Assembly (NCBI RefSeq): GCF_014633365.1
Contig: NC_068345.1
Span: 11,292,058 to 11,356,057 of the forward strand
Source: Diospyros lotus
Taxonomy: Eukaryota; Streptophyta; Magnoliopsida; Ericales; Ebenaceae
DNA length: 64,000 bases
Reading direction: 5' to 3'
How positions within the stretch are numbered: the stretch's first letter is position 1; the number at the start of each line of letters is the position of its first letter. Under the pieces are notes generated by a model. It did no database searches, was not told the DNA's origin, and saw only the letters and a list, made by a program, of their open reading frames with translations. The position numbers and the translations under genes are program-made. Positions 40,586 through 50,505 of the stretch are shown in pieces.

Positions 40586-41035
40586 TGATGTGGCACCAAC
40601 TGAAATTACTAAAATACCCCTACACGCTAATAGTCTCACCTGCCACGTGGATCACCTGAGAGACCGACACGTGGCCAGTCAACACTCCAGAGCGGAACCC
40701 GAGAAATTCGGGAGGAACCGCAAGACCCGTTCCAACTTGACTGGGACCATCGGGAGTTGTGCCCGCTCATCTCGGATACCCCAAAACGGGTTTGCCTATA
40801 AAAGACAAGGACTCTCGCCAGGTATACCCAGGCTCTACAGCTCTCTCATTTACTTCTACTTGCATTTACTCTACTAATTTGAGCATCGAAGTCCACCCCG
40901 GGGGATCCTAGCCCCGGCCCTCCATTGTCTTGCAGGTTCTACACCCGAGGTCCGACATCACCAAGTTCGAGGTACCATTCCCGAGGTCCAGTCGCAGAGG
41001 TGGCACGTGGTGGTCGGTCCCAAATACCATCATCA
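40586..41035 (+). repeat. 5' LTR of the gag-only element
   Basis: 450 bp. It has a TATA-type box CCTATAAAAG at about 40795-40804, roughly 210 bp into the LTR, the likely U3/R boundary. Both LTRs carry CACGTGG (G-box-like) motifs near 40646 and 41004. Confidence 0.93.
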
Positions 41036-41178
41036 TTTGGCGCCCACCGTGGGGCCGACGTCCAAACTCGCTAGCCTCTTCATTCCCTATCTCGCGCTTC
41101 GGACTTCAACTCCTCACCTCGGACCTCGGTCTTTCCACGAGTGTCAAACGACTTTCACTCCTTGTCATAACTAACTAT

Positions 41179-42477
41179 ATGGCTCCCCGAAGAGACGTGA
41201 CTTGTAGTCAGGTCAGAGCCAATCTAGAAGCCCCGCAACAAGGGGAGAATCCACCACCTCCAACCAATCCAATGCCGGAGGACCGACTCACCAGGTTGGA
41301 AAACCAGGTCCAACAGCTAACTGAGTTGTTGACTGGTTATCTACACCAGACTGAACAGCATCGTTTGCATGTGCCCTCTCAGCGGGCGGAGCATCAGTCA
41401 CCTCCTCCTGCTCGGGAGCCTCGTCAATCCCACCAGACGGGCCAGGAAATCCACTCCTCTAAGGCGGCAGGATCCACTTCTGCCCCCTCGCGAGAAAGAG
41501 GGATTTCGCAGGAGAGGCGATTGTGTTTCCTAGAGAAGCAAGTCCAGGAACTCAAGAAGGGAAAGGAAGAGTTGCTCCACCTCGGCTCTAACCAACCCTT
41601 GAGTAAGGGCATCATGGCGAAGGTTCCACCGGAAAGGTTTCGTATCCCCTCCATCAAGCTCTATGACGGAAGTACAGATCCCTATGATCACGTCGAGCTT
41701 TTCTCCTCTCACATGCTGGTGCAATCGGGGTCGGGCGCGATTTGGTGCCGGACATTTTCGACTACTTTGGGAGGACATGCCCGGACCTGGTACTCCTGTC
41801 TTCCCCATCGTTCCATCAACCGCTGGGAAGAGCTGAAGACCTATTTCTTAGCCCACTACTCTCCTTTGAAGCGCCACCGAAAGTCTTCCATAGCTCTGGT
41901 AAGCATCAAGCAAAACCAGGGTGAATCCCTAATGGATTTCGTGGCGAGGTTCAACGAGGAGGCATTGAGTATCGACGAGTTCGACCAGCGGATCGCAATG
42001 GTGGCTCTTCAGAATGGCTTGAGAGCTGGGCCATTTGCTCAGTCCTTGGCCAAGACTCCACCTCGTACTTTCACAGAGGCCTTGGCCCGGGCTAATAAGT
42101 ACATTAATGCTGAAGAGGTGATGAAGGTGAAGCGGGCGGAACAACCTGAAAGGAAGGAAAGAGAAAAGGAGAAGAAAAAGCCAGTGGTGGAGCAGAAGAC
42201 GGACTATCGTCTCTCTCGAGCTCTAGATCGCCCGGGTTTCGGGGGTGCACGTGAAAGCCCGATGAGTTATACTCCTCTCAACGCCAGTCGAGCTGAGATT
42301 CTACTGGCATTGGAGGATAAGGATTATTTGCGGCGTCCTCCACCGCTGAGGTCTCCACCCAACACTCGAAGCAAAAGGAAGTATTGCCGATTCCACCGCG
42401 ACCATGGTCATGTTACAGAGGACTGCATCCAGTTAAAAGAAGAGATTCAGGAGCTTATCAACCGGGGTTACCTCTGA
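41179..42477 (+). CDS. Gag protein of the gag-only LTR element
   Basis: An uninterrupted 432-residue frame from ATG at 41179. The open frame extends upstream through the primer site and into the LTR, but that part is not coding. Order: a basic N-terminus, a coiled-coil-like segment (RLTRLENQVQQLTELL), a Pro/Gln-rich linker, a second helix (RRLCFLEKQVQELKKGKEEL), then the retrotransposon gag core (FRIPSIKLYDGSTDPYDHV, FSTTLGGHARTWYSCLP, WEELKTYFLAHYSP, GESLMDFVARFNEEA). A Lys/Glu-rich stretch follows, and a C-terminal zinc-knuckle-like CRFHRDHGHVTEDCIQLKEE. The gag family is that of gypsy Tat/Athila elements. Such proteins form the particle that packages element RNA. With no pol, mobility would need a partner element in trans. 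Confidence 0.92.
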   Translation: MAPRRDVTCSQVRANLEAPQQGENPPPPTNPMPEDRLTRLENQVQQLTELLTGYLHQTEQHRLHVPSQRAEHQSPPPAREPRQSHQTGQEIHSSKAAGSTSAPSRERGISQERRLCFLEKQVQELKKGKEELLHLGSNQPLSKGIMAKVPPERFRIPSIKLYDGSTDPYDHVELFSSHMLVQSGSGAIWCRTFSTTLGGHARTWYSCLPHRSINRWEELKTYFLAHYSPLKRHRKSSIALVSIKQNQGESLMDFVARFNEEALSIDEFDQRIAMVALQNGLRAGPFAQSLAKTPPRTFTEALARANKYINAEEVMKVKRAEQPERKEREKEKKKPVVEQKTDYRLSRALDRPGFGGARESPMSYTPLNASRAEILLALEDKDYLRRPPPLRSPPNTRSKRKYCRFHRDHGHVTEDCIQLKEEIQELINRGYL

Positions 42478-42649
42478 GATTTCGTTGGCCAAGAAGGCGT
42501 GAGTTCAGGTAGAGTTGAGTCCAAGTCGGATAATAGGAGAAGGTCTTCTACACGGGATCGCTTCCGAGAGCGAAGTTGGACACCGTCCCGGAGAGAAGGA
42601 AAACAGCCCGCTGGGGATGGATGAGCTCCGGAACCTGTTACAAATTCGG

Positions 42650-42905
42650 AAAGCTGCGTGTAATCAGCGCATTGCTAGGTACTATAACCGATGAGTCCAC
42701 GCTAGGAGTTTCATACCTTGAGATCTTATATTGTGACGGTTCGACATGAGTCATCCTCGAGACGCGAATAAACTAACTCCGAATTGGGATGGATCGTACC
42801 GGGTGGTAGAATCCTTAAGTCCGAGAGGCATATCGACTAGAAGACATGGAAGGCAAGTCCTTGAAGCATACCTGGAATGTCCAAAACTTAAGGAAGTTTA
42901 TTCAA
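42650..42905 (+). pseudogene. Integrase C-terminal remnant of the gag-only element
   Basis: Across stops the frame reads NQRIARYYNR, VHARSF, then MSHPRDANKLTPNWDGSYRVVESLSPRGIS, the usual C-terminus of gypsy integrases just before the 3' region. It shows that pol was deleted from an autonomous ancestor between about 42480 and 42650, rather than never having been present. Confidence 0.82.
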
Positions 42906-43020
42906 TGAGGAAGGGAATTCCTCAAACCTCTTTGTACTCTTTTTTACGACTAATGGCAAGACTTTGGATTCTCTCCATTTAACAGCAATCTCACAAAGGC
43001 CAACACTTCGCCAAAGAAAA

Positions 43021-43740
43021 ATCCAAGGGTCACGAGCTCTAGGCTGTCTCCAAAGGTGGACTAATGGTCACGAAAGAACTCTAGCCTAACACCCTCCTCC
43101 GTGAGGGAGTGGCTAAAATCCAAGGGTCACGAGTTCTAGGCCGTCCCCAAAGGTGGACTAATGGCCACTGAAGAACTTTAGCCTAACACCCTCCTCCATG
43201 AGGGAGTGGCTAAAATCCAAGGGTCACGAGCCCTGGGCCGTCCTCAAAGGTGGACTAATGGCCACGGAAGAACTCTAGCCTAACACCCTCATCCGTGAGG
43301 GAATGGCTAAAATCCAAGAGTCACGAGCCCTAGGCCGTCCCCAAAGGTGGACTAATGACCACGGAAGAACTCTAGCCTAACACTCTCCTCTGTGAGGGAA
43401 TGGCTAAAATCCAAGGGTCACGAGCCCTAGGCCGTCCCTAAAGGTGGACTAATGGCCAAGGAAAAATTCTAGCCTAACACCATTCTCCGCGAGAGAGTGG
43501 CTAATATTCAAGGGTCAAGAGCCCTAGGCTGTCCCCAAGACGAAGGTGGACTAATGGCCAGAAGAAACTCAACACCCTCCTTCGCATGAGAGTGGCGACA
43601 ATTCAAGGGTCAAGAACCCTAGGCTGTCCCCAAGACAAAGGTGGACTAATGGCCGGAAGAAACTCAACACCCTCCTTCGCGTGGGAGTGGCGACAATCCA
43701 AGGATCAAGAGCCCTGGACCGTTCTCGAATTAAAGAAATG
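43021..43740 (+). repeat. Tandem array, ~97-bp unit, about 7.5 copies
   Basis: Unit begins ATCCAAGGGTCACGAGCCCT and contains AAAGGTGGACTAATGGCCAC and CTAGCCTAACACCCTCCTCC. Starts at 43021, 43118, 43215, 43312, 43409 and 43506 (period exactly 97), then 43601 and 43696 (period 95). The last copies carry both a 5-bp insertion and losses. It lies in the 3' untranslated part of the LTR element. Confidence 0.96.
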
Positions 43741-43935
43741 TAAAAGGTCAGGGAAGGAAAACCACAACCGAGCACAAGCTAAAAGAAGCTCAATAGGCGC
43801 GGTTTAGCTTGGGAAATCTCGAGTCACACCTGCGACAAAGAAAGGCCAAAGAAACGGGTCAGTCAAATTAAGCTTTATTTTAAAGCCTATTTTGTTATTA
43901 TTAACAAAATATGATAATAATAATAATAATAATAA

Positions 43936-44465
43936 TGGGGAGTCGGGAAAGACCGAGAGTCGACCATGGCCGACCCAATGCTCACCCATATATATATATA
44001 TTTATATATATATATATCATATATGTATATTTAAAAAAAAATTAATTAAAAATAAATAAAAGGGCAAAAGCCCAAGGGTCGGCCATGGCTGACCCATGGG
44101 AGCCCATTTATAAATATATATATATATATATGTATATATATATTATTAAAATATATATAAAAAAAAAGAAAGGGCAAAAGTCTCGAGGGTCGGCCATGGC
44201 CGACCCATGGACAACCATATATGTATGTATGTATGTATGTATATATAAATTAGATGTTAAAAAAAAAGAAAAAGAAAGAAGAAGCTGGAAGGGGGGTCGG
44301 CCAACCTTGGCCATGGCCGATGCGGCCAGGGCCGAGCCGCTCGGCCATGGCCGAGGAAGCTCGGCCTCGCCTTGGTGAGGCCGAGCATGGCCGACCTCGG
44401 CCATGGCCGAGGCGGCCTGGCCAAGTCGACCTCGGCCAGGTAGAGGCGCCTGGCCGAGGGAAAGT
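43936..44465. repeat. Palindrome-rich array (GGTCGGCCATGGCCGACC)
   Basis: Perfect or near-perfect palindromes centred on GGCCATGGCC recur at about 43960, 44080, 44195 and, densely, 44300-44460. The first units are separated by AT-rich (TATA)n spacers with a period of about 110-120 bp and repeated lead-ins (AAAAGGGCAAAAG). It could form strong hairpins. Open frames in it are compositional. Confidence 0.88.
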
Positions 44466-44869
44466 TTAATTTAAAAAAAATAAAATAAAATAAAAACAAA
44501 GAGGGAGCATAATGCAAAAAAATAAACAAATAACAAGTAAGGAAAAATACAAGCAAATGAGGATGGGAAAGACTAACCTCAAGAAGTTGAATACTTGTCT
44601 TGAAATAATAATTGTGGGGTGGGGCCTTAGAGCTTATATAGAGGGGACCCGGGGGAAAAAAAAAAAATTCAAAAGGACAATGTTTCCCTCCAACGAATTT
44701 TTCCCTCCAACCAAGGAGCCCCTATAATTTCAAGGTAGTAAATGAGGTTTTTAAGCACTAATCTCAAGTTTAAAAACATTCTTGTGCGTCTTGAGAAAAA
44801 TCAACAGTCAAGTGACCTACTTCTCGACCCAGCATGATTTTCAGCTCGGCTCAAGGAGTGGGGGGCAAG

Positions 44870-45319
44870 TGATGTGGCACCAACTGAAATTACTAGAATA
44901 CCCCTACGCGCTAATAGTCTCACCTGCCACGTGGATCACCTGAGAGACCGACATGTGGCCAGTCAACACTCCAGAGCGGAACCCGAGAAATTCGGGCCGA
45001 ACCATAAGACTCGTTCCAACTTGACCGGGACCCTCGGGAGTTGTGCCCGCTCATCTCGGATACCCCAAAACGGGTTTGCCTATAAAAGACAAGGACTTTC
45101 CCCAAGTATACCCAAGCTCTACAGCTCTCTCATTTACTTCTACTTGCATTTACTCTACTGATTTGAGCGTCGGAGTCCACCCCGGGGGATCCTAGCCCCA
45201 GCCCTCCATTGTCTTGCAGGTTCTACACCCGAGGTCCGACATCACCAAGTCCGAGGTATCATTCTCGAGGTCCAGTCGCAGAGGTGACACGTGATGGTCG
45301 GTCCCAAATACCATCATCA
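44870..45319 (+). repeat. 3' LTR of the gag-only element
   Basis: Same length and ends as 40586-41035, with the TATA-type stretch conserved near 45080. It ends 715 bp upstream of the MYB start codon in the same orientation. Confidence 0.93.
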
Positions 45320-45324
45320 TGTAT

Positions 45325-46034
45325 ATATGTGTGTCTATGTGACTGTGTATATATGTGTGTGCGTGCGTTCAGATGCATTGTCATTGTTCTTCTACTCTAT
45401 GGTTGTATTTTCATTTATTTTTTGTCTTCGTCCTCATTGTACCTGACATTCTTGGTTTCATCGTCTCCAATGTGAATGGGCAACCGTGCATAGTGATTAG
45501 TGAGCAATTCATTAAGGGAGAAAGTGTTTGTAATAAGAAGGATAAAAATAAATTTTCAAATGAGGGTATTTTAGGTATATTAAAAGGTGTCTAAGAGCAA
45601 AATGGGTGGCAGCAAATAGAATTTTCCATGAAAAAGAAAGTGTGGGTAGGCTTTGCTAATATTACCAAGGGTAAATTTGTAATTTTGTTAGAGATATATG
45701 TGTAATTTTAATCTGAATTGTCAATCAAATTGTCACCAAGTTGGCCGTGTAACATTATCCTCCTACACATACCATTGAGTGGTTGTTGGGGGCTCCCCTT
45801 CCCCCCAAGGAATGGTAGATGCACACTTAGTTACACATTTGACTTTTCTTCTCCCAACCCTCTCTCTCTTATATCCGTCCTCTTTGTCTCTCGCCTCACT
45901 CTTGTCACCCAGTAACTACACACTTATTCTCTCTCACGCTCTTGCCTCATCCCTTTCACCCAGTAACCATACACTTAACCCCTCTCTCTCTCTCTCTCTC
46001 TCTCTACACGCACACACAAAATACATATGTATAT
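45325..46034 (+). promoter_or_regulatory. Upstream region of the MYB gene
   Basis: Single-copy-looking 5' region between the LTR element and the MYB start codon. A pyrimidine tract (CT)n at about 45981-46005, just before the ATG, is typical of plant 5' leaders. No convincing TATA box could be fixed. The flanking LTR's own promoter points toward the gene. Confidence 0.45.
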
Positions 46035-47307
46035 ATGGCTCCCATGAAGGGTGAGGGAGTTTACATCAAAGGAGCATGGACAGCAGAGGAGGACAGGAAA
46101 TTGGCTGAGTGCATTGAGGTCCATGGGGCTAAGAAGTGGAAGACCATTGCAATTAAATCAGGTTTATATAGATATATCTTTGCATCTTGTTGCCGTTCTT
46201 TCATTAATATGGGATTTTCCTTTTTCCCAGAAAGTTTTGGTTACTTAAATGAAAGCAGCTTGGGCTTGGGTGATGATTATATATATAAAATTGTTCTTAA
46301 TTTGCTTATTTTTCCTTAATCTTGTACTTGTATGTATGTGTGTATATATATATATGCAGGCTTGAACAGATGTGGGAAGAGCTGCAGATTGAGATGGCTG
46401 AACTACCTCAGACCAAACATCAAGAGAGGCAACATCTCTCATGAAGAAGAAGACTTGATTCTCAGGCTCCATAAGCTTCTTGGCAACAGGTCACTTACTT
46501 CTATAATCATAAAAACAACTTAATTATAGTACGTATTTTTTTCTTTTCTTATTGCCAATGAAGACTCTTCTTCTTCGTCTTCTTCAAGTGTAAACTTGCC
46601 AAGACGTGTGTGTGTGTAATGGCTGGCTCAAAAACCAAACGCACCAAATAAGCAATCTGTATATATATATAAACAAGGTCAACTATAGTACTACTGTGTA
46701 CTAAGTGGCCAATTATGAGGTTAAAGTCACTCTTTCTTTCTTTTTTTCTTTAAAAAAAACTTGTAGATTACTGGTTCGAGTTCTTAAAATAAATACTATT
46801 TTTTGTTTATGTCTTGTGGACCCAAATAAGTGAATCTGTTAATTATTAATTTTGTTCTCTTAACTTCAATTAGCTGCTCTGCAAACAAATAAAAACATAA
46901 AAGAAATTAGGTACAAAACTAACCGTATCCATTGATTTATTTATTTATTTATTTGGGGGTGCAGATGGTCACTGATTGCTGGGAGACTTCCCGGGCGAAC
47001 GGACAATGAGATAAAGAACTACTGGAATTCTCATTTGGGCAAAAAGATAAATCAGCAAGGCAAAGCAATGGGTACTCCGGCGGCTCAAGAGAGCCCGCCT
47101 CAGGCTGCAGCCAGCGCTGCGGAGGAGGAGGAGGAGCACGACGGCGGAGCCACCGGAGGAAGCCGGGACCACCCGGAAAACGTGACGAGCCTCGAATCCG
47201 TCGGGGGATTCTTCAACTTCTCCGCCGGCGACGGGACGTACGGCATGGAGTGGGTAAACAAATTTCTTCAGCTCGACGACGACGTTGATCGGTGGTTTGC
47301 TGAATGA
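46035..47307 (+). CDS. R2R3-MYB transcription factor (bHLH-interacting type)
   Basis: Exons 46035-46161, 46360-46489 and 46965-47307; both introns are GT-AG at the two canonical R2R3-MYB positions; 199 residues. R2 (about 12-61) has W15, W35 and W55. R3 (about 64-113) has I68 in place of the first Trp, as is usual, plus W87 and W106. The motif [DE]Lx2[RK]x3Lx6Lx3R is complete at D74-R93 (DL..R...L......L...R), which predicts pairing with bHLH proteins in MBW complexes. These control epidermal cell fate or flavonoid genes. Recognition helices [15 protein letters not shown] and [15 protein letters not shown] are intact. The C-terminus is short: an Ala/Glu-rich linker, then an acidic-aromatic end ([14 protein letters not shown]) that could activate. 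Nuclear. The exact subgroup cannot be assigned without a tree. Confidence 0.95.
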
Positions 47308-48545
47308 AAGATAACTTGCCGCCGCCGCCGCCGTACGTAGTTTAATTTTTTCTCAAATAATTCAATAATAATAAAATAAAAATTGTCAACTTTATTTTAT
47401 GGTCTCAAGTCTTAACTTAATCTAAAAGAAAACAAACTACTAACATAGGAAGCTATCTCCACCATTGGCAAGCGCAAGGAAATAATCTTATTTTCTAAGC
47501 AAGTCCTAAAATTCTTAAGTTCTTTTGAGAGGAAATGTTGAGTAGAGACAAAAATACGCTATTTAGTGGGAATAGATTGCGTGTCTACTTGAAAGCACAT
47601 TCCATTTATTTGGAAACAAAACTAGGGAGAAGGCCGATCTCCTCTAAAATTAAGCGAGTGAAGCCCGAACACTTAAGTTATAAAAAAAAGAAGAAAATAA
47701 TCTTATTTTTACACAATTATTATTATTATTATTATTTTTATGATCTAGACGTTTGAGTTTCTCTCAACTAATTTGAGAGAGAGCAGCATTCTCCCTTAAT
47801 TCATTTTATGAATAAATTTAGATATAATCATAATCTATATACAATCAAATTAAACTTTCAAATATATAATCTTATTATTTAATGTCAAATCTCGAGCCTC
47901 GCCTTCAAAATTCTAAGGGCAAATTATACCTATACTCTTAGCCGTTTAGATTATTTGTACGAAGATCTCATTCCATATAAGATACCTCTAACACACATCC
48001 TCCTATGAGTCTTAATTTAATATTATTTATTCATAAAACTTTATATTTTACGAGAATAAAGAGGAAATTGTATTTATGCCTAACTTGTGTCTATTTTTTA
48101 TTTTACAAAAGAGTTATTTATAACGACAATTGATTTTATTTTATTGTTAGTAGGGAATTATAACTATTCGTCAATAATAATTTTATATGAAAATGTTGAA
48201 TTAATTGAAATGTTGAATTACGAGTTGGGAGAGTGGGTTGAATTTGAATTTCAATTTCATCAGCTGCCAGCGCCCAGCGGGGCCCTACTACAATTGCTAC
48301 TACTGTGAATTGAAAAGAGATTGATTAAGACGGGACGCAGCCCCACGTGACTTGAATTTGTCGCCACTGCATTGATGGGCATAAATCATTTGAGCCATAT
48401 ATATATATATATATATAATTAAGCACTAATCATCAATTTGTGATTTGATTCATATATACATACAACCATAGTCCACGTAATATAATTTGACATTTTTTCA
48501 CAATTAATATTGAAGACTCGATATGACTTTATGGAGGGTTGCAAC
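47308..48545. other. Intergenic DNA downstream of MYB
   Basis: (GCC)n directly after the stop (about 47319-47332), then AT-rich DNA with (ATT)n at about 47717-47738 and (TA)n at 48401-48417. No gene was recognised. A 27-bp stretch, CGATATGACTTTATG plus GGTTGCA, occurs just left of the next element and again near 48870. Confidence 0.5.
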
Positions 48546-48827
48546 CAGGGGCGGAGCTAAAAAATATTTTTAGTGAGGGCGAAATTTATTAAAATAAATA
48601 AATAAATAAATATATTAAAAATTAATATAATTTATTTAATTGTGAATGGCAAGGCGCAGAAGAGTGGGCAGCGACTGAGGGCGAGTGCTTGAATGAAAGA
48701 GGAAATGAATTTGGGACATGGGAGGGTTTGTAGATTTTGGACAGCCTCAGAGTGGGCCAAATTAATGGAGGGCCAAGGTCCAATAAGGGCCATGACATGC
48801 ACTGGGCTTATGCTGGCTCCGCCCTTG
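48546..48827. mobile_element. hAT-type MITE
   Basis: Ends CAGGGGCGGAGC and GGCTCCGCCCTTG, the classic plant hAT terminal sequence. They are flanked by GTTGCAAC (48538-48545) and ATTGCAAC (48828-48835), an 8-bp target duplication with one mismatch. It is 282 bp with no transposase. Confidence 0.9.
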
Positions 48828-48835
48828 ATTGCAAC

Positions 48836-49575
48836 TTGCACAGCATTGGAAGGGGACTTATCTCTTGTTCGATATGACTTTATGAAAGGTTGCATGACAT
48901 TGGGTGGGGGGCAACAAGGGAGAAGAGTGATGGGGGGACACGATGCAGGCAACAAGGGGGATGAGTGATGGGATGGGTTTTTAGAGTATAAATTGAGTGA
49001 TTGAATAAATAATATGTCAATATTAATTTAGTGAGTTATGAGTTCGATTCTCATTTTATACAATGATTAAATGCTTAATTTGTGATTTATCTCCGCTAAC
49101 GTAATCGAGAACAAAATTACTAGGGACCGTGCAAGGACGATCATCTTAAGAGTGATAGGGTGGAGGTGGAGCCCACGTCAAACAATATAAGATTACCTGA
49201 CATAAATAACATATCAATTTCGATTATTTAATACATGCTTTTTTGTTTTTTTTTCTCTTTCATTGACTTCTTTACACTTTTTTTGTTTTTTTGTTTTACT
49301 AGTAATAATGTCAGTGAGACTCACTGTGACAATTTTAAGGTTTCAGATTTCATTCTTAATTATTATTATTATACGTAATTTATTTTTAACATGCTGACTG
49401 TTGGATTTCTTTTATTTTATAACTTAATTTGTTGTATTTTTGGATGAAATGCAAATGCAAGTGCAAATTGTAATACAATATTTCTATATATAATTGTACT
49501 TCACCCTTCTTTTAATAATATATTCTATTAATTATTAGTAATACATTTTTTAATTACTGCTCAAACATCTATGAT
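48836..49575. other. AT-rich intergenic DNA
   Basis: No coding potential or terminal repeats seen. It contains a GGGGGCAACAAGGG-like direct repeat at about 48905 and 48949. Confidence 0.5.
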
Positions 49576-49583
49576 ATATAGAG

Positions 49584-50497
49584 CTATGTTGCACGGAAAC
49601 GGAAACGGGAAACGCGAAAACGGTATTTTTCAAAAAAGTTAAGAAACGAAAACGCGGGGTAAACTGTAATTTTAAAAAATATAGGGGCATATGTGAAATT
49701 AATATATAATTTATATACTATAAATAATATTAAGTTATAATTTTGCAAACGTAGAAATACTATAAATAATGTAATTTACAGTATTACCCTAGAGTATTAC
49801 CTACAACTTGTTGTCAATGGCCGTTTCGATTTTGCAAACCCTAGACCCACGCCGCTTCTTCCGTCTGCCCCCATCGCCGACTTGCCGCCTCTCTTGCCGT
49901 CGACGTGTCTGTTGCCCTCGTCCTTGCCCTCGTCGTCGATCTCGCATCTCTCACAGTTGATCTCTGCCATCGTTGCTGCCTCTCTCAGTCGCCATCGATG
50001 AGTCTCTTGCCCTCACCCTCGTCTTCGTCTCGCTTCTCTCACAGTCGAAGCGTCTCTACCACCGTCGTTCGCCTCTCTCGCCATTGACGAGTCTCTTGCC
50101 CTCACCATCGCGTTCGATCTCACCTCTCTCACAGTCGAAGCATTTCTGCCATCATCGCTCGCTTCTCACCCCCGTCGCCGCCCACCTCCGTACACCATCT
50201 CTCGCCTCGACAGTCGCTGCACACTCCATATCTGGCCTAGCTGCCAACCGCCGCTGCCTCGCCTCTCGGTGACCATTGTCTTCCTCCTGTAGGTGAGCGA
50301 CCGTGGTCGCTGGAAACGTGTTTCAAGTGTGAAACGCGTTTCCCACATTTTGTGTAAATTGCGAAACGGCCCCCAGAACGTTTCGCAATTTACAGAAACG
50401 TTTCGAAGGTCGTTTCGGGCCGTCTTCGCGTTTTCGAAACGGGAAACTGTTCGGAAACGCCGAAACGGCGCCTCCGAGCCGTTTCCGTGCTTCATAG
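49584..50497. mobile_element. hAT-like non-autonomous element with long GC-rich interior
   Basis: Ends CTATGTTGCACGGAAACGG and, reverse-complemented from the right, CTATGAAGCACGGAAACGG. A perfect 8-bp target duplication ATATAGAG lies at 49576-49583 and 50498-50505. Subterminal regions repeat GAAACG/CGTTTC many times. The interior (49800-50290) is a C/T-rich block with repeated CTCTCACAGTCGAAGC.TCT units about 90-100 bp apart. No transposase; the open frames are compositional. Confidence 0.88.
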
Positions 50498-50505
50498 ATA
50501 TAGAG

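Larger units (their letters stand above)
40586..45319 (+). mobile_element. Complete gag-only LTR element (TR-GAG type, gypsy Tat/Athila-like gag)
   Basis: LTRs of equal length, 40586-41035 and 44870-45319 (TGATGTGGCACC to CATCATCA), are flanked by a perfect target duplication TGTAT (40581-40585 and 45320-45324). The LTR is followed by TTTGGCGCCCACCGTGGGG, a primer-site-like stretch. A purine tract GGAGTGGGGGG precedes the 3' LTR. The interior has an intact gag ORF, then only a short stop-ridden remnant of the integrase C-terminus, then a 97-bp tandem array and a palindrome-rich array. Protease, RT, RNase H and the integrase core are absent. By eye the LTRs differ at about two dozen of 450 positions. 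Confidence 0.95.

Noticed and set aside
40930..41178. Upstream 83-codon extension of the gag ORF
   Set aside because: It reads through the LTR end and primer site; the first ATG after the primer site with gag-like sequence is 41179.
43021..43740. CRISPR-like regular array
   Set aside because: The whole 97-bp unit is conserved with no unique spacers, and the context is a plant LTR element. It is a tandem repeat.
44085..44556. ORFs on both strands rich in Gly/Ala/Pro/Trp
   Set aside because: They fall in the palindromic repeat array of the gag-only LTR element.
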